Part shown: positions 1-10,454 of the stretch, piece after piece
How positions within the stretch are numbered: the first letter of the stretch is position 1
How the letters are laid out: every line of letters begins with the position of its first letter
Assembly (NCBI GenBank): GCA_024516035.1
Contig: CM044957.1
Span: forward strand, 1,446,613 to 1,510,612
Length of the DNA: 64,000 nt
Reading direction: 5' to 3'
Origin: Bactericera cockerelli
Taxonomy: Eukaryota; Arthropoda; Insecta; Hemiptera; Triozidae
Notes under the pieces: generated by a model
Seen by the model: only the letters and a program-made list of their open reading frames with translations
The model's database searches: none
Told to the model about the DNA's origin: nothing
Program-made: the position numbers and the translations under genes

Positions 1-106
1 TTTGGAACAGAGATTGTCCTAATATCATTAAAAAGACATTAAAAATTTAAAGACTCTATGCAAAAAACTTTCAGAGGAATGTAATTTTGAAATTTGCGAT
101 TTTGAT

Positions 107-140
107 ACTGACTGACTGACTGACTGACTGACTGACTGAC
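107..140. repeat. (TGAC)n microsatellite
   Basis: About eight perfect CTGA/TGAC tetramers lie directly before the first unit of the 160-bp tandem repeat. No coding signal is present. Confidence 0.9.
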
Positions 141-144
141 AGAT

Positions 145-780
145 CATCAAAATTATGAGGCACTTCCCGACTACCTAGAAAGCTGAAATTTTGCATGATT
201 GTAGGGTTTATTGTAAAAGTAAAGGGAAAAATCTGAAAACCGGAATTTTTTCACTTATCATGGTGTAAAACGGTGTCGTTTTAGGGAGAAAATATATAAT
301 CGATTATTGATCTAAATTATGAAGCACTTCCCGACTACCTAGAAAGCTGAAATTTTGCATGATGGTAGGGTTTATTGTAAAAGTACAGGGAAAAATCTGA
401 AAATGTTCTAAATACTGTTAAAAGGTGTCGTTTTAGGGAGGAAGTATACTATATTATGTATATAAATTATGAGGCACTTCCCTACTACCTAAAAAGCTGA
501 AATTTTGTATACTGGTAGGGTTTATTGTAAAAGTACTGGGAAAAATCTGAAAACCGGAACTTTCGCACTTATCATGCTGTTAAACTGTGTTATTTTAGGG
601 AGGAAGTATATACTCAATTATGCATATAAATTATGAGGCACTTCCCTACTACCTACAAAGCTGAAATTTAGTATGGTGCTAGGGTTCATTGTAAAAGTAT
701 AGGGAAAAATCTGAAAACCGGCACTTTCGCACTATTTCTGCTGTTAATCGGTGTCGTTTTACTGAGCATATTACAGTGAA
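145..780 (+). repeat. Tandem repeat, four units of about 155-164 bp
   Basis: Four diverged head-to-tail units begin near 151, 315, 475 and 629. Each opens with AATTATGAGGCACTTCCC, then contains AAAGCTGAAATTT, a TAGGGTTTATTGTAAAAGTA block, AAAAATCTGAAAACCGG and a GTGTCGTTTTAGGGAG end. No open reading frame is conserved across units. It may be a satellite fragment or the internal repeats of a mobile element; I do not recognise the family. Confidence 0.8.
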
Positions 781-871
781 TAATCTTGAAATTTTTAATA
801 AAAAATAATGAAACGTGCTGGGAAACGAACCATTTACAAAAAGTAATGATATCCCACAAAAAACTACCGTT

Positions 872-1305
872 AAAAAAAGGGCCAAGTTCCAGAACTCCTA
901 TCCAAAAAGGTTTCGCCTATGAATGCAGTGATATCTTGTTTGCGGCCAAGTTATCTTGGTACTAAACTATTTCTTTTATTAAACCCCGTTTTCTCAGTTC
1001 CTCATTTGGTATGTTTTTAAATGCAAAATATCCTCTAACTTGGCCAGTTTTATGCCATCGGTTGAATGGAATATTACGACTATATGTATAGGTACAGAAT
1101 AACAATATAACCATCACAAGGAGCGACACTGGCCAAGTTAGAGGATATTTTGCATTTAAAAACATACCAAATGAGGAACTGAGAAAACGGGGTTTAATAA
1201 AAGAAATAGTTTAGTACCAAGATAACTTGGCCGCAAACAAGATATCACTGCATTCATAGGCGAAACCTTTTTGGATAGGAGTTCTGGAACTTGGCCCTTT
1301 TTTTA
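872..1305. mobile_element. Foldback element with about 177-bp arms
   Basis: The sequence from 872 to 1048 is repeated almost perfectly in reverse complement from 1128 to 1305, leaving a loop of about 79 bp. The arms begin AAAAAGGGCCAAGTTCC and end at AACTTGGCCAGT beside the loop. No transposase is encoded. This is the structure of a foldback/MITE element. No clear flanking target duplication was found. Confidence 0.85.
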
Positions 1306-2111
1306 ATTAAATTTACTTATTTAAACATGTCTTCTTGTTTCTCCTTTGTCTGTCCTGCTTTATTAATAGTTCGGGGCTCGAACCTGGGTCTTTTACCTCA
1401 TAAACCGTCTGAAATAAAAGATTCAAAATTAATGGGATAATTAATTAGGAATAACAACTGGAAAAAGTAGGTACCTAAGTTTTCAGAAGAAAATGGGGAC
1501 AACTTAGACAGTACGTGTTAGTAGCCTCAATATTGCCAATCATGCATTTTCGGGTTTATGAGGTTACTCGGAAAAATAGCCCATAGCTCCGAAAGTACTG
1601 AAGTCATTTTAAAAAATGATGCATTGTTACAATTCTGAGAAAACACAGATGTTTTCCTTGATGAGTGCCAGATTAGTTACATTTAAAATTTTCATGCCAT
1701 TTAATGGCAAACATGAAGAAAGTCTTTCAGTCACGGTGCGTTCACAACTTTGTCTGCCTAAATGAGCATGATCATTAAAACATTAAACGAGTTTATTTAA
1801 TTTATTTTAATTAAAATTTTATTCTCAATTAAAAAATGTAATCCGTTTTTTTCTAAGTGGTACAGAAAAAATTAAAAAAATCAAAAGCCAAACCAAAGTC
1901 GGAATATTTGAAAAACACACGTTTTGGCCGCCATTTTGAAAACGACAAAAAATAAAGGAAAATGTTCGGGGACATTTTTGTTGGAAATCGTCTCTTTTAT
2001 CACCCCTATCATTTTGGTGCAAACTTTCTGGACCACCCATATATAAAGATTTCACTCATTTATTTGAGGTATACATACATACATAGGTTTTAAAAACAAT
2101 ATGTACATAAA
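1306..2111. other. AT-rich non-coding stretch before the LINE 3' end
   Basis: I see no gene here. The sequence is AT-rich with in-frame stops. A block near 1840-2050 contains GGCCGCCATTTTG and, on the minus strand, GGTGGTCCAGAAAGTTTG. It may be an end fragment of another DNA transposon, but I could not define its borders. On the minus strand the LINE 3' untranslated region runs into this stretch. Confidence 0.5.
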
Positions 2112-5100
2112 TTAATTAATATTGAGGCATTTACGGATGATAGATGTTGTGGAGAGAATGACGGACTTCTGTGATGTTTCGATCAGGTATTCAATGTTTT
2201 TAAGGCCACACTGTTCTAGTTGGGATTTACAGTTCTTGTGCACCAATCCGTTGGAACTTATTACAATAGGTATTATTAGTACGGAGCTCAAGTTGTGGAT
2301 TCGGGCCAGTTTGAACTTAAGGTCTTCGTACTTCCTCTTTTTCTCCATGTAAGCAGTATGTAGGTTTTCATCTAAAGGAATTGTAACATCAAGGATGAAC
2401 GCTTGTTTTTCACTTTTCTTCATGACAAGAATATCAGGTTTATTGTGGAGAGTGCGAGTATCTGTCATGATGGGCTGATTCCAGTAGATTTTAACATTTT
2501 TATTTTCAATTATTCGCTGGGGTTTATACTTAAAATACGGAATTTTCTTTTTGCTTTGGAAAAGTAGGTGTTTCAAAGCTTGATGGAAGATCTTCGCCAC
2601 AAGGTCGTGTCGGGCGGTGTACTCATTGGCAGCCAACATGGAACATCCTGAAGATAGGTGCTGGATGGATTCAGTGATTTTTCCACAAAGTCGACACATA
2701 TCATTGATATTAATTTTCATTATATGTTTGATGTAATTTCGAGTTTTTATGGTCTGGTCTTGTATGGCATTGATGAATCCTTCGGTCTCAGAGAACAAAT
2801 AACCTCTGGTCAAATAGAGAGTAGATAATTTTTTATCAACATGTTCACCATTGAGATGTTTTGGATATTTTCCTTTGAGGGCTCCACTTTCCCAGCTTGA
2901 TATTAAATCACTAGAGGTATTTTCAATAGGTAACTGGAAATTGTTGTCACATAATTTCAGAGGTGTGTACTCATCTGCTTTCTTTGCATGTTCCAAAAAT
3001 CTAGATGTTTTATTTGCAAAATATTTTCTTAATTTTTCAACTTGTTTGGAGTGTAAAGTTTTAAGATTAACCAGGCCACGACCTCCTTGATAACGGGGTA
3101 GGTTCATGCGCTCCACGGCGGAGTGAGGGTGGTGAGAGCGGTACTTAGTCATTGTTGTTCTTATGACTCTATTCAGATTATCTAAATCAGTGGCGGACCA
3201 GTTTAAAATCCCAAACGTGTAGGTTAATAATGGGATCGCCCATGAGTTTATGGCTTGTATTTTATTTTTACTATATAATTCGGTATTCATTATTATTGTG
3301 ACTCTTTCTCTAAATGAATCAGAAAATTGTTTCTTCAGGTCTTTATTATTCATATTGAGGTTCTGATACATGCCCAAATACTTGTATGTTTCATCTGGAC
3401 TCAGGGCTGTGAATTGTGTATTATCCATTAGAGTGATGTTAGCTGAATGCACAACTTTTCCGCGCTTGATGGAGAGAGTCTTGCACTTATCGAGTCCAAA
3501 GTTCATGCATATGTCCTTGCTGACATGGGACACGATTTCAAGCTGGCTTTGTAGCTGGTCTTCATTACTAGCATATAATTTTAAATCATCCATATAAAAT
3601 TGATGGGATATCTTGGAATCTACATGTTTATTTATTTTGTATCCATATGGCTCCGAGTTTAATATATTACTGATGGGGTTTAGTGCTAAACAAAACCATA
3701 AGCTACTCAAGCTGTCTCCTTGAAATAAGCCTCGATTAAACTGTATTTTTTGTGTTCTTATTTCATTATAAGACATACTGTGCTCGCCACTTGTCAGCCG
3801 CAGTGATAACTCAGTACACCAGGTAGTCATATTGTGTTTTAAAAATTTAACTATATTCTTGTCTATTTTATAAATGTCAAGGATCTTCAAAAGCCAGGAA
3901 TGAGGTGTCGAGTCGTACGCCTTCATGTAGTCGATCCAATGTGTGTTGGTAAAATACTTTATCCAGTAATTCTGTATTTTATCTACACCAGGACTCTTCC
4001 AATTATGTAAATATTTAACAGACTGTTGAACATCATTCTTACAAATATTAATTTCATTCATAGATGGTATATCCTTCATTCTTTCTTCTTCCATTCTTAT
4101 CCATTCAGCATTTGGATTGTGGTGTTTATCCAATCCCCATATGCTATTCCAAAAGGTATATAAAGTATTGCTGTTGGGTGGATTTTTATTCTTAGGGACA
4201 TTGGTCAGCTTGTTCTTGTTCAATTCTCGATAAAATGCTTTTTGGTTATGACGAAACAACTTATTTTGCTTATATCGTTTAACACGTTTATTATATTTTC
4301 TTATTCTGTAACCCAGGATTCTAATTTTTTGTTTCAAAGAATCAAGATGACATTTTAATATTTGCAAAAAGTTTGGTTTCCAATGTTTGATTTTTGCAAA
4401 GTAACAAATTGATTTAATTTTGTTCTTGACATATTTTGACACTTGGAAGTTTTTCTGGAAATAAGTTTCTATGATGCCAATGTTTTTCCTGGTGTTATTT
4501 ATTTTATGTTCTAATCTTTTTTTCCACGGTGGTTCCTCATTCTGCCAAGTCACATTTTTTCTTCTGTTGGTATTTACAGATATATTTAAGAGAAAACACA
4601 CAGTTAGAGCAGCACAATAGATGAAGTGATGTGTGTCTTGTAAATTATTGCTCTTCGTAAATTCATGTTTTAAGGACTCGTTCACTTGATAAACCACATT
4701 TTGACTTTTATTATTGAGAGGTATTTTTGGAATATTGGGTTTTTCTTTCTGGGGAAAGCGTTCAAACTGTATTTTATATTTGTTGAATTGCTGTTTTATT
4801 TCCAAGTCTTCAATATTATTATTTGGTGATTCAAGTTGTTCATTAATTGCCATTGATACGTTGGATAAAATATTGTCAGGTTCAAGAGGTGGAGTAGTAT
4901 TTTGATTTAAGTCTCTGTTTTCTCTCAAAGGCTGATCATCTTGTGCACTCTGTTCTTCTCTGACTTTAGATTTTATTTGATCTAGTTCCATAGTGGTGAA
5001 AACTTTCCTTGATAATACAGATCGAACTTGAGTTGCTAGTTTATTTCCATCTAATTGTTCATAGGTAAATTCAGAAGTCCAAATATGTTGAAGTCTTGAT

Positions 5101-5594
5101 AAGTATTGCCTCTTGTTGGTCTCAATTTCGGTGGCTTTAAAGTACGCATATAATAAATCAGAATTTCTTTTCTTGGTCCAACGCGTACGGCCTTTGCGAG
5201 CATTTCTTGTGGGCTGGATCTCATGGCCACTAGAAGACTCGGAATGACGAAATGAGATGTCATTCGAGAGAATTCTAGTATTCGGTGATGTCGCACTGGC
5301 CCTTGTGGTGATGGGAGAGGATTCTATCAGAGTGCCACTCGCTTCAGTCTCTGACGCCGGGAAATTGTCATTTCCAGATGTATGGGGGTTTCTTTGTCTC
5401 AGTGAGGCATGGCCTACTGAAACGTTATCAGCTCGGTTGATGTTAGTCTTGACTGCTTGTTCATTATCCTCCGGGTCGAACGAGGATGATGATGATGATA
5501 TGGTATACCGTGGTCTCCAATAACGGCTGTCTCTGTTTCTTGGTCTGCTACGCAAAGAATATTGAGAACTTGAGGGGCCGGGTTTTTGGCTCAT
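2112..5594 (-). CDS. R2/NeSL-like non-LTR retrotransposon polyprotein, RT partly deleted
   Basis: One uninterrupted frame of 1,160 codons starts at ATG 5594. The N-terminus is Ser/Arg-rich. A Myb-like helical segment follows (about residues 134-207, RTRWTKKRNSD). Then come reverse transcriptase motifs: PGVDKIQNYW (about 535-544), motif A IDYMKAYDS (about 554-562), the GLFQGDSLSS block (about 622-631) and the YMDD catalytic motif (667-670). A zinc knuckle CxxC-H-C lies at about 967-984. A restriction-like endonuclease region follows, with KPDILV (about 1052) and ILDVTIP (about 1067). This domain order is typical of RLE-type LINEs (R2/R4/NeSL group). After residue 552 the protein jumps from the pre-RT region straight to motif A. 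The segment that normally carries the PKNYRPI-type fingers motifs is missing in frame. No stop codons interrupt the rest, so the copy looks young, but the enzyme is probably inactive. The assignment to a clade is by motif only. Confidence 0.9.
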   Translation of the reverse strand: MSQKPGPSSSQYSLRSRPRNRDSRYWRPRYTISSSSSSFDPEDNEQAVKTNINRADNVSVGHASLRQRNPHTSGNDNFPASETEASGTLIESSPITTRASATSPNTRILSNDISFRHSESSSGHEIQPTRNARKGRTRWTKKRNSDLLYAYFKATEIETNKRQYLSRLQHIWTSEFTYEQLDGNKLATQVRSVLSRKVFTTMELDQIKSKVREEQSAQDDQPLRENRDLNQNTTPPLEPDNILSNVSMAINEQLESPNNNIEDLEIKQQFNKYKIQFERFPQKEKPNIPKIPLNNKSQNVVYQVNESLKHEFTKSNNLQDTHHFIYCAALTVCFLLNISVNTNRRKNVTWQNEEPPWKKRLEHKINNTRKNIGIIETYFQKNFQVSKYVKNKIKSICYFAKIKHWKPNFLQILKCHLDSLKQKIRILGYRIRKYNKRVKRYKQNKLFRHNQKAFYRELNKNKLTNVPKNKNPPNSNTLYTFWNSIWGLDKHHNPNAEWIRMEEERMKDIPSMNEINICKNDVQQSVKYLHNWKSPGVDKIQNYWIKYFTNTHWIDYMKAYDSTPHSWLLKILDIYKIDKNIVKFLKHNMTTWCTELSLRLTSGEHSMSYNEIRTQKIQFNRGLFQGDSLSSLWFCLALNPISNILNSEPYGYKINKHVDSKISHQFYMDDLKLYASNEDQLQSQLEIVSHVSKDICMNFGLDKCKTLSIKRGKVVHSANITLMDNTQFTALSPDETYKYLGMYQNLNMNNKDLKKQFSDSFRERVTIIMNTELYSKNKIQAINSWAIPLLTYTFGILNWSATDLDNLNRVIRTTMTKYRSHHPHSAVERMNLPRYQGGRGLVNLKTLHSKQVEKLRKYFANKTSRFLEHAKKADEYTPLKLCDNNFQLPIENTSSDLISSWESGALKGKYPKHLNGEHVDKKLSTLYLTRGYLFSETEGFINAIQDQTIKTRNYIKHIMKININDMCRLCGKITESIQHLSSGCSMLAANEYTARHDLVAKIFHQALKHLLFQSKKKIPYFKYKPQRIIENKNVKIYWNQPIMTDTRTLHNKPDILVMKKSEKQAFILDVTIPLDENLHTAYMEKKRKYEDLKFKLARIHNLSSVLIIPIVISSNGLVHKNCKSQLEQCGLKNIEYLIETSQKSVILSTTSIIRKCLNIN

Positions 5595-5830
5595 ATTTAT
5601 ATAGATTTAGGCATTACAAGGAGACAAAATGTGTGTCAAAATGTTGATAAAACTGAAAACAACACTTCAAAATCTATACATTTTAGTTGGAAAATCAAAG
5701 TTTCGGAGAAAATTCGCGATCGAAATTTTTCGGACCGGAGCAGTCAAAATTCGTGGCTGAAATTTCATTCAGTTTGGAAAACTTTAATAATATTAATATT
5801 ATGCTATTATTAAATTTATAAGTACCTACA
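5595..5830 (-). mobile_element. Probable LINE 5' untranslated region
   Basis: This is AT-rich sequence directly upstream of the LINE start codon with no reading frame of its own. The outer border cannot be fixed from one copy, because no target duplication is visible. Confidence 0.4.
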
Positions 5831-5869
5831 TATTTTATTATTTGTATACTTCCACTACTTCCCGATTAG

Positions 5870-6035
5870 GAGTAAAGGGTCTGATTATCAGCGGTTGTCT
5901 TGGTGACATTACTGTGAGGTCAAAGTCTCAAATCAATGAGGAGAAATTCATACGTCGAGTGGGATTCGAATAAACGGGTCCCTACGCGACCTGGGTTCCT
6001 AGACTCGCGCCTTAACCACTCAACCAACAAAACCA
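5870..6035 (-). mobile_element. tRNA-derived SINE fragment (GCGC-TAGTCTGG family)
   Basis: Read on the minus strand, this has the tRNA-like head with a TGGTTAAGGCGCGAGTCTAGG A-box side and a TTCGAATCCCAC B-box side. The family tail with AACCTCGCCTGGTGG is eroded. Related copies lie at 11110-11240, 15890-16095, 28187-28400, 37553-37745 and 57140-57350. Confidence 0.65.
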
Positions 6036-6533
6036 ACAATTTTATATGTTATTCAGTATAATTTAACAGTATATACAGAAAAGTGAGAAGTTTTATTAGA
6101 GTGGTGTAGTGGTGTATGTGTTCCAAAATAAACACAAAATGTACTTCTTTGCTCTAGAACATAATGTATTGTGTTACAAAGATATAAAGTATTAGTAGAG
6201 CACTATTTTCAAGTTCCTATAAGTACAGACTGTAGACAGTATGAACTTAGATTCAAGTAGAGATAATAATTTATCTTCAAGACAATGCTCGAATCCTTGG
6301 GAAATAAATTGAAATCCATAAAATACCAACTAGCCTTGAAACAGTGGATTCACACAAACTTGTCATTGGCTCGACAAGATACGAGAGTAAATTATTGTGA
6401 TAAAAAGAAATGTCAATGATTAGTTTTTTTCTGGAAATGAATTTCATGTAGTAGAGCGGCCGACACTTTTCCTGGCACCTCGTAAATCATAAATTTTCGA
6501 GAGCACATTTCCGACACGATGCTTTTTTCTCGC
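6036..6533. other. Non-coding, no recognised feature
   Basis: AT-rich sequence without a supported gene, RNA or terminal repeat. Confidence 0.5.
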
Positions 6534-6735
6534 TACATTGCCATCTCGTTAAATTATGGCTACATTGCCATCTCGTTAAATTGTGGCTACATTGCCATCT
6601 CGTTAAATTATGGCTACATTGCCATCTCGTTAAATTATGGCTACATTGCCATCTGGTTAAATTATGGCTACATTGCCATCTCGTTAAATTATGGCTACAT
6701 TGCCATCTCGTTAAATTATGGCTTCATTCCATCTT
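6534..6735. repeat. 27-bp minisatellite, about seven units
   Basis: The unit GGCTACATTGCCATCTCGTT plus AAATTAT is repeated about seven times with only single-base differences. It happens to be open in more than one frame because 27 is divisible by three. There is no start context or conserved protein, so it is not called as a gene. Confidence 0.9.
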
Positions 6736-6797
6736 TTTAATTCGCTGGGAAATTGTTTCCACCTCCTCATCCCTGTAGGATTTGGTATACCTATATG

Positions 6798-6805
6798 ATG
6801 TATAG
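6798..6805. repeat. hAT 8-bp target site duplication, left
   Basis: ATGTATAG directly before the terminal inverted repeat. The identical 8 bp follows the other end at 9531-9538. Confidence 0.9.
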
Positions 6806-6814
6806 CAGAGTTGG

Positions 6815-7255
6815 GAGTACTTAAGTACATTGGTACTTGAATTACTGTCCACAAGTACTTGAAGTACTTGAAACACTTTTTGACTCAAAACATCAGAAAA
6901 AGTTTCACCTGAGCGCAAAGAATGTTTTAAAAGCCTTTAGTAGATACCTGCCTTCAGCAAGTACAAATACAAGTACTTGTACTTGTACTTGTGAGCACAA
7001 GTACAAGTACTTTTAGATTGTAATCCCAAATTCAGCAAGTACAAATACAAGTACTTGTACTTGTACTTTGAGTACAAGTACAAGTACTTTTATATTGTAA
7101 TTCCACCTTCAGCAAGTACAAATACAAGTACTTGGACTTGTATTTGTGAGAACAAGTACAAGTACTTGTAATCCCATTTCCAGCAAGTACAGATACAAGT
7201 ACAATTAATTGTACTCGTGCATTAAAGTACAAGTACTTGAATCTTAAGTCCATCC
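6815..7255. repeat. AAGTAC-rich subterminal array, left
   Basis: Many copies of the palindromic hexamer-based words AAGTACTTG and CAAGTACAAGTAC, in both orientations, are grouped in sub-blocks separated by TTCAGCAAGTACA. In hAT elements such subterminal repeats are transposase binding sites; that role is inferred here. Confidence 0.85.
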
Positions 7256-8089
7256 AATACAATTTAAAGGAGCTGGTAGGGTCAGAATTCAAAAATGTTA
7301 CACCCTGTATTTCAGCGATTATTTAAATTTTTATTGAAAAAGGTTCAAAATATTGTTTTGCACTGTATGAAACCAAAAAGTATTCTTGTTGGCATTTTAC
7401 TAGGGTCCGGATAGGTTTTAATGATAGGTTTAATATTCCTTAGTCGGAAGGGCCAGCCAAGTCGCAATATAAGTATGTCTACATGAGACGGGCCATAGGG
7501 CACTTCTTAGAACTTTACATTCAAGAGGTTCTTTCACTCCTCTTGTATGTAGTGTAGAAGGAGTCTTCCACAGAGAATGTGAGATATATTTAAGAAGGAT
7601 GGCAAATGTTTTGAGTGCCAAGTGGAATAAGGCGTTTTCATCAGTCTTAGCTTAGGCTCAGAGGAACAAGAAAGAAAGTGATGGCCCTTCCTTATGAAGA
7701 TAGTGCGGGAATGCCCGTATTTTATTGTTGATTTTTTTATATTTATTATTTATAAATAAATATACTTTATACCTGTTTTCCTACTATGATCATCATGAAA
7801 AAAAACTTTACATAATTGAAAAATTCCATCACCTTCTAAAGTTAAGCTTTTCCGAAACATACATACATATTATTCTGAAATATATATAACCAGCCGTTTG
7901 CCCGTGCTTTGCAACGGGACTAAATTTCAAATTTACTAAGGCATGGCCGTACTGCTGGACAGCAATGCCTTTTTGAACTTTTTATAATTTTTCTGGACAA
8001 AACGATAATGGTTTTGGGGGGGTCAATTCTGAGACATTTTTATAGAGATGTCTTACATCCACATGAGCTAAGAAGTAGTATTAGGAGCA

Positions 8090-8295
8090 CCTCGACCCAG
8101 CCATTAATAGTGTTGCTATTCAGTTGCAAAAGGCGGCACTGTGTGAATCCAGCGGTCGTGGGTTCGAAACCCAGCCGGGACATGACACGTGTTCCTCCCA
8201 TTTAGGGTTTTTACCACAATACCACATAATAATACGTCATGGGCTTACTGCTGGAATAATGGGACTTAATAGTTCTAATCCGGCAATGTAAATAA
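8090..8295 (+). mobile_element. tRNA-derived SINE (GTTCGAAACCCAGCCGGGACATG family)
   Basis: A tRNA-like head with GGCGGCACTGTG and a B-box GGGTTCGAAACCC is followed by the family body CATGACACGTGTTCCTCCCA and an end with CTTACTGCTGGAATAATGGG. Other copies are at 17440-17605, 22395-22590 and 60555-60745 (minus strand) and at 63597-63690 (plus strand). Confidence 0.75.
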
Positions 8296-8460
8296 GACAA
8301 TATTATTAAATTCTTTATACGGTCAATAGGATTTCATATTTATTATTTTTCATAATTACTTAAAACTACTCTTAAAATAATCTGAGCTGGGAACTCGAAC
8401 AATGAACACAAAGATTCCATAGTAAATAGAATGCATTTTTGAAGTGCAGCAGATCTTCTT

Positions 8461-9053
8461 TCATGACGCCCATAAAACTGCGCTTCTTGCCCGACCATAA
8501 TATATGTCGGCTGTTGCACAGACGTGCGTTGTATTCCGCAGCAACTGTCGGATACGCTCTTTACTGCTTTCCAACAAATCAAATGTTGTCCTCACAACAC
8601 ACTGCCTGCTCGGGATCGTGAGCCCTTGGTCCTGGATGATTAATTTGTTCAAAAGCTCACAAAAACATTTGTCCTCCACAACTCGAAATGGAATCATGGA
8701 GTTTATGAACGCTTTTGACAACAAAGAGTTGAAGTCACCTTGGTTTAAATGTTTTTTTGCCCGACCCTGCACGCATCTCCTTTTTTCTGTGACATGAATG
8801 TTGTATTGGACGACAGCATCTTGTTCGTGCTTTCTTTTGAGATGTTTCAAAAAATTGGTCGAAGCACTATATTGTCCTTTAATTTCGACATTGAAAGACC
8901 AACAACTTTATTATTTGCAGCATCACTCTTATTTTCAACAAGGAAGAAAAATTTTCCATCTAAATTTTTTAATCCAAGAGTTGAAGGGTTGGGATTGGAT
9001 TCTTCAGAGTTTGATGTTAATTCAAAAAAAGAACTAATATCACTGTCAGACAT
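8461..9053 (-). pseudogene. hAT transposase N-terminal relic (BED-type finger)
   Basis: Two overlapping minus-strand frames join across a frameshift near 8850-8880. The upstream part (from 9053) starts MSDSDISSFFELTS and reaches a degenerate finger. The downstream part has STNFLKHLKRKHE (the His pair of a BED finger), then a segment with PSRQCVVRTTFDLLE and a weak match to the hAT ATADIW-type motif (CATADIYYGRARS). The catalytic core and C-terminal dimerisation region are absent, so this is a broken internal-deletion derivative. The frame has no host-gene features. Confidence 0.75.
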
Positions 9054-9179
9054 GACTAAATTTGAACTGAACTGTTTAACTTTTGGTGACAGTATGAGGA
9101 CTGAGGACAGGACAGTGTATGATAGTTACTAGCAATGAAACTTTGAGTGGCCATCTCTCTTGGAAACTAGTGTATGGTA

Positions 9180-9520
9180 GGCAAATATACTGACCACAAG
9201 TACTCAAGTACAATTACATGTAATTGGTCGTTCCTATCGCAAGTACTAGTAATTGTACTTGCAATCATATTGACTACAAGTACAACCAAAATTACTTGTA
9301 CTTGTCTATCAAAAGTCCAAGTACATGTACTTGTATTTTCAACAGTACTTGTATTTTCAACAAGTACTGGTACTTGTACTTGTCTATCACAAGTACAAGT
9401 ACTTGTACTTGTACTTGCATTTATACTGACTACAAGCACAAGTACTAGTACTTGTACTTGAGATTTCAATTCCAAGTAAAGTACTTGAAAATTGTAATTT
9501 GTACTTGCAAGTACAATCTA
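9180..9520. repeat. AAGTAC-rich subterminal array, right
   Basis: Dense AAGTACTTGTACTTG words mirror the left array and end in GTACAATCTACCCAACTCTG. The array forms spurious Ser/Thr-rich reading frames on both strands. Confidence 0.85.
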
Positions 9521-9530
9521 CCCAACTCTG

Positions 9531-9538
9531 ATGTATAG
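9531..9538. repeat. hAT 8-bp target site duplication, right
   Basis: ATGTATAG, identical to the left flank at 6798-6805. Confidence 0.9.
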
Positions 9539-9579
9539 GCTCCAGGCACTGGAAGAGGCTCAATTATAAAACAGGATGA

Positions 9580-9710
9580 CACAAGCAACGTCCAGCGAGG
9601 CTAGGCCTTGGATGGGTGACAATTCCAATTCGAACCCTCGTGATGCTGGCTATTCCCGGCCCCATTCAGACTGGGTGAGGTTAATTTGAGTTGCTATGTG
9701 GACATAATTA
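9580..9710 (+). mobile_element. 5S-rRNA-derived SINE, truncated at 5' side
   Basis: Starts inside the 5S-like head (AAGCAACGTCCAGCGAGG, TTGGATGGGTGAC) and continues into the family body CGTGATGCTGGCTATTCCCGG and CTGGGTGAGGTTAATTTGAG. Confidence 0.75.
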
Positions 9711-10450
9711 TGTGTGTATATATTTGTCTATTTTTTTCCTCCTTTTATTTCTTACAATGTTTCCATTTTTTTTTTCTTTTCTTTGTAAATGTTATTTGTG
9801 CTGTACATATGTCTGTAATAAAGAATTTCATATTAATAATGCTAAAAAAACTCCTGTTGTGATAATTCTGACCATGGAGTTGAAAGCAACGTTAAACCAC
9901 AACCTACTTTCCTTATTATAGGATAAGGAAAATAAAAAAAGATAAATCTCAATTTCCGTAAGTCGGAATATGGTGGGCCGTGATTGGTTGGTGGTGGCCC
10001 TTGGAGCCGAATTATTATACAATAGGAATACAAGAAATATGAGCCAGGCCTTAAGTCGGACTTCAGCTGTGATTGTGCTGTTATTGGTTAATGGTGGATT
10101 CAAGGGCCGGATTTCATTATAAACGAGGATTACAACAAAGCCAGATTATACTATTTTTTAATTCGTTCCGAGAGGTCACCTTCACCCAAACACACTTTTG
10201 TCTGACTTAAGGATAGGTCTGGCTTGTCCTTGTTTTATTCTGCCTTAAGAGCTACCTTCACCCAATCTCAGCGCATAATTAGTCCATTCCAAAGCACGGT
10301 CAATCCTATACATCTAGAAAGGCCAACTCTAGAATCCGGCCCTAACAGGACTTCTTTGTCTGATAATTATGTTACTTCCGAGAATATTACGTATTGTTTT
10401 TCTTTTCTTGCTTAAAGTTACTTTCAACTACACATAAAAGTGAAAGCAAA
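9711..10450. other. Gene-free AT-rich interval
   Basis: No supported gene. Near 9950-10300 two short blocks (AAGTCGGA..., ATTGGTTG/AATGGTGG and ACCTTCACCCAA) recur as imperfect repeats. There is no terminal structure to classify them. Confidence 0.5.
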
Positions 10451-10454
10451 AAAG

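Larger units (their letters stand above)
6806..9530 (-). mobile_element. hAT-family DNA transposon with AAGTAC subterminal arrays
   Basis: The element begins CAGAGTTGGG and ends CCCAACTCTG, so the termini are inverted repeats, and it is flanked by a perfect 8-bp duplication ATGTATAG. The 2,725-bp body has dense AAGTACTTG/CAAGTAC repeats inside both ends (about 6815-7250 and 9180-9520). It also carries remains of a BED-finger/hAT transposase on the minus strand (8461-9053). An 8-bp duplication, CAG-type ends and subterminal repeats are the hallmarks of hAT elements. A tRNA-derived SINE has inserted in the body near 8100-8290. The transposase is broken, so the copy is non-autonomous now. Confidence 0.9.
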
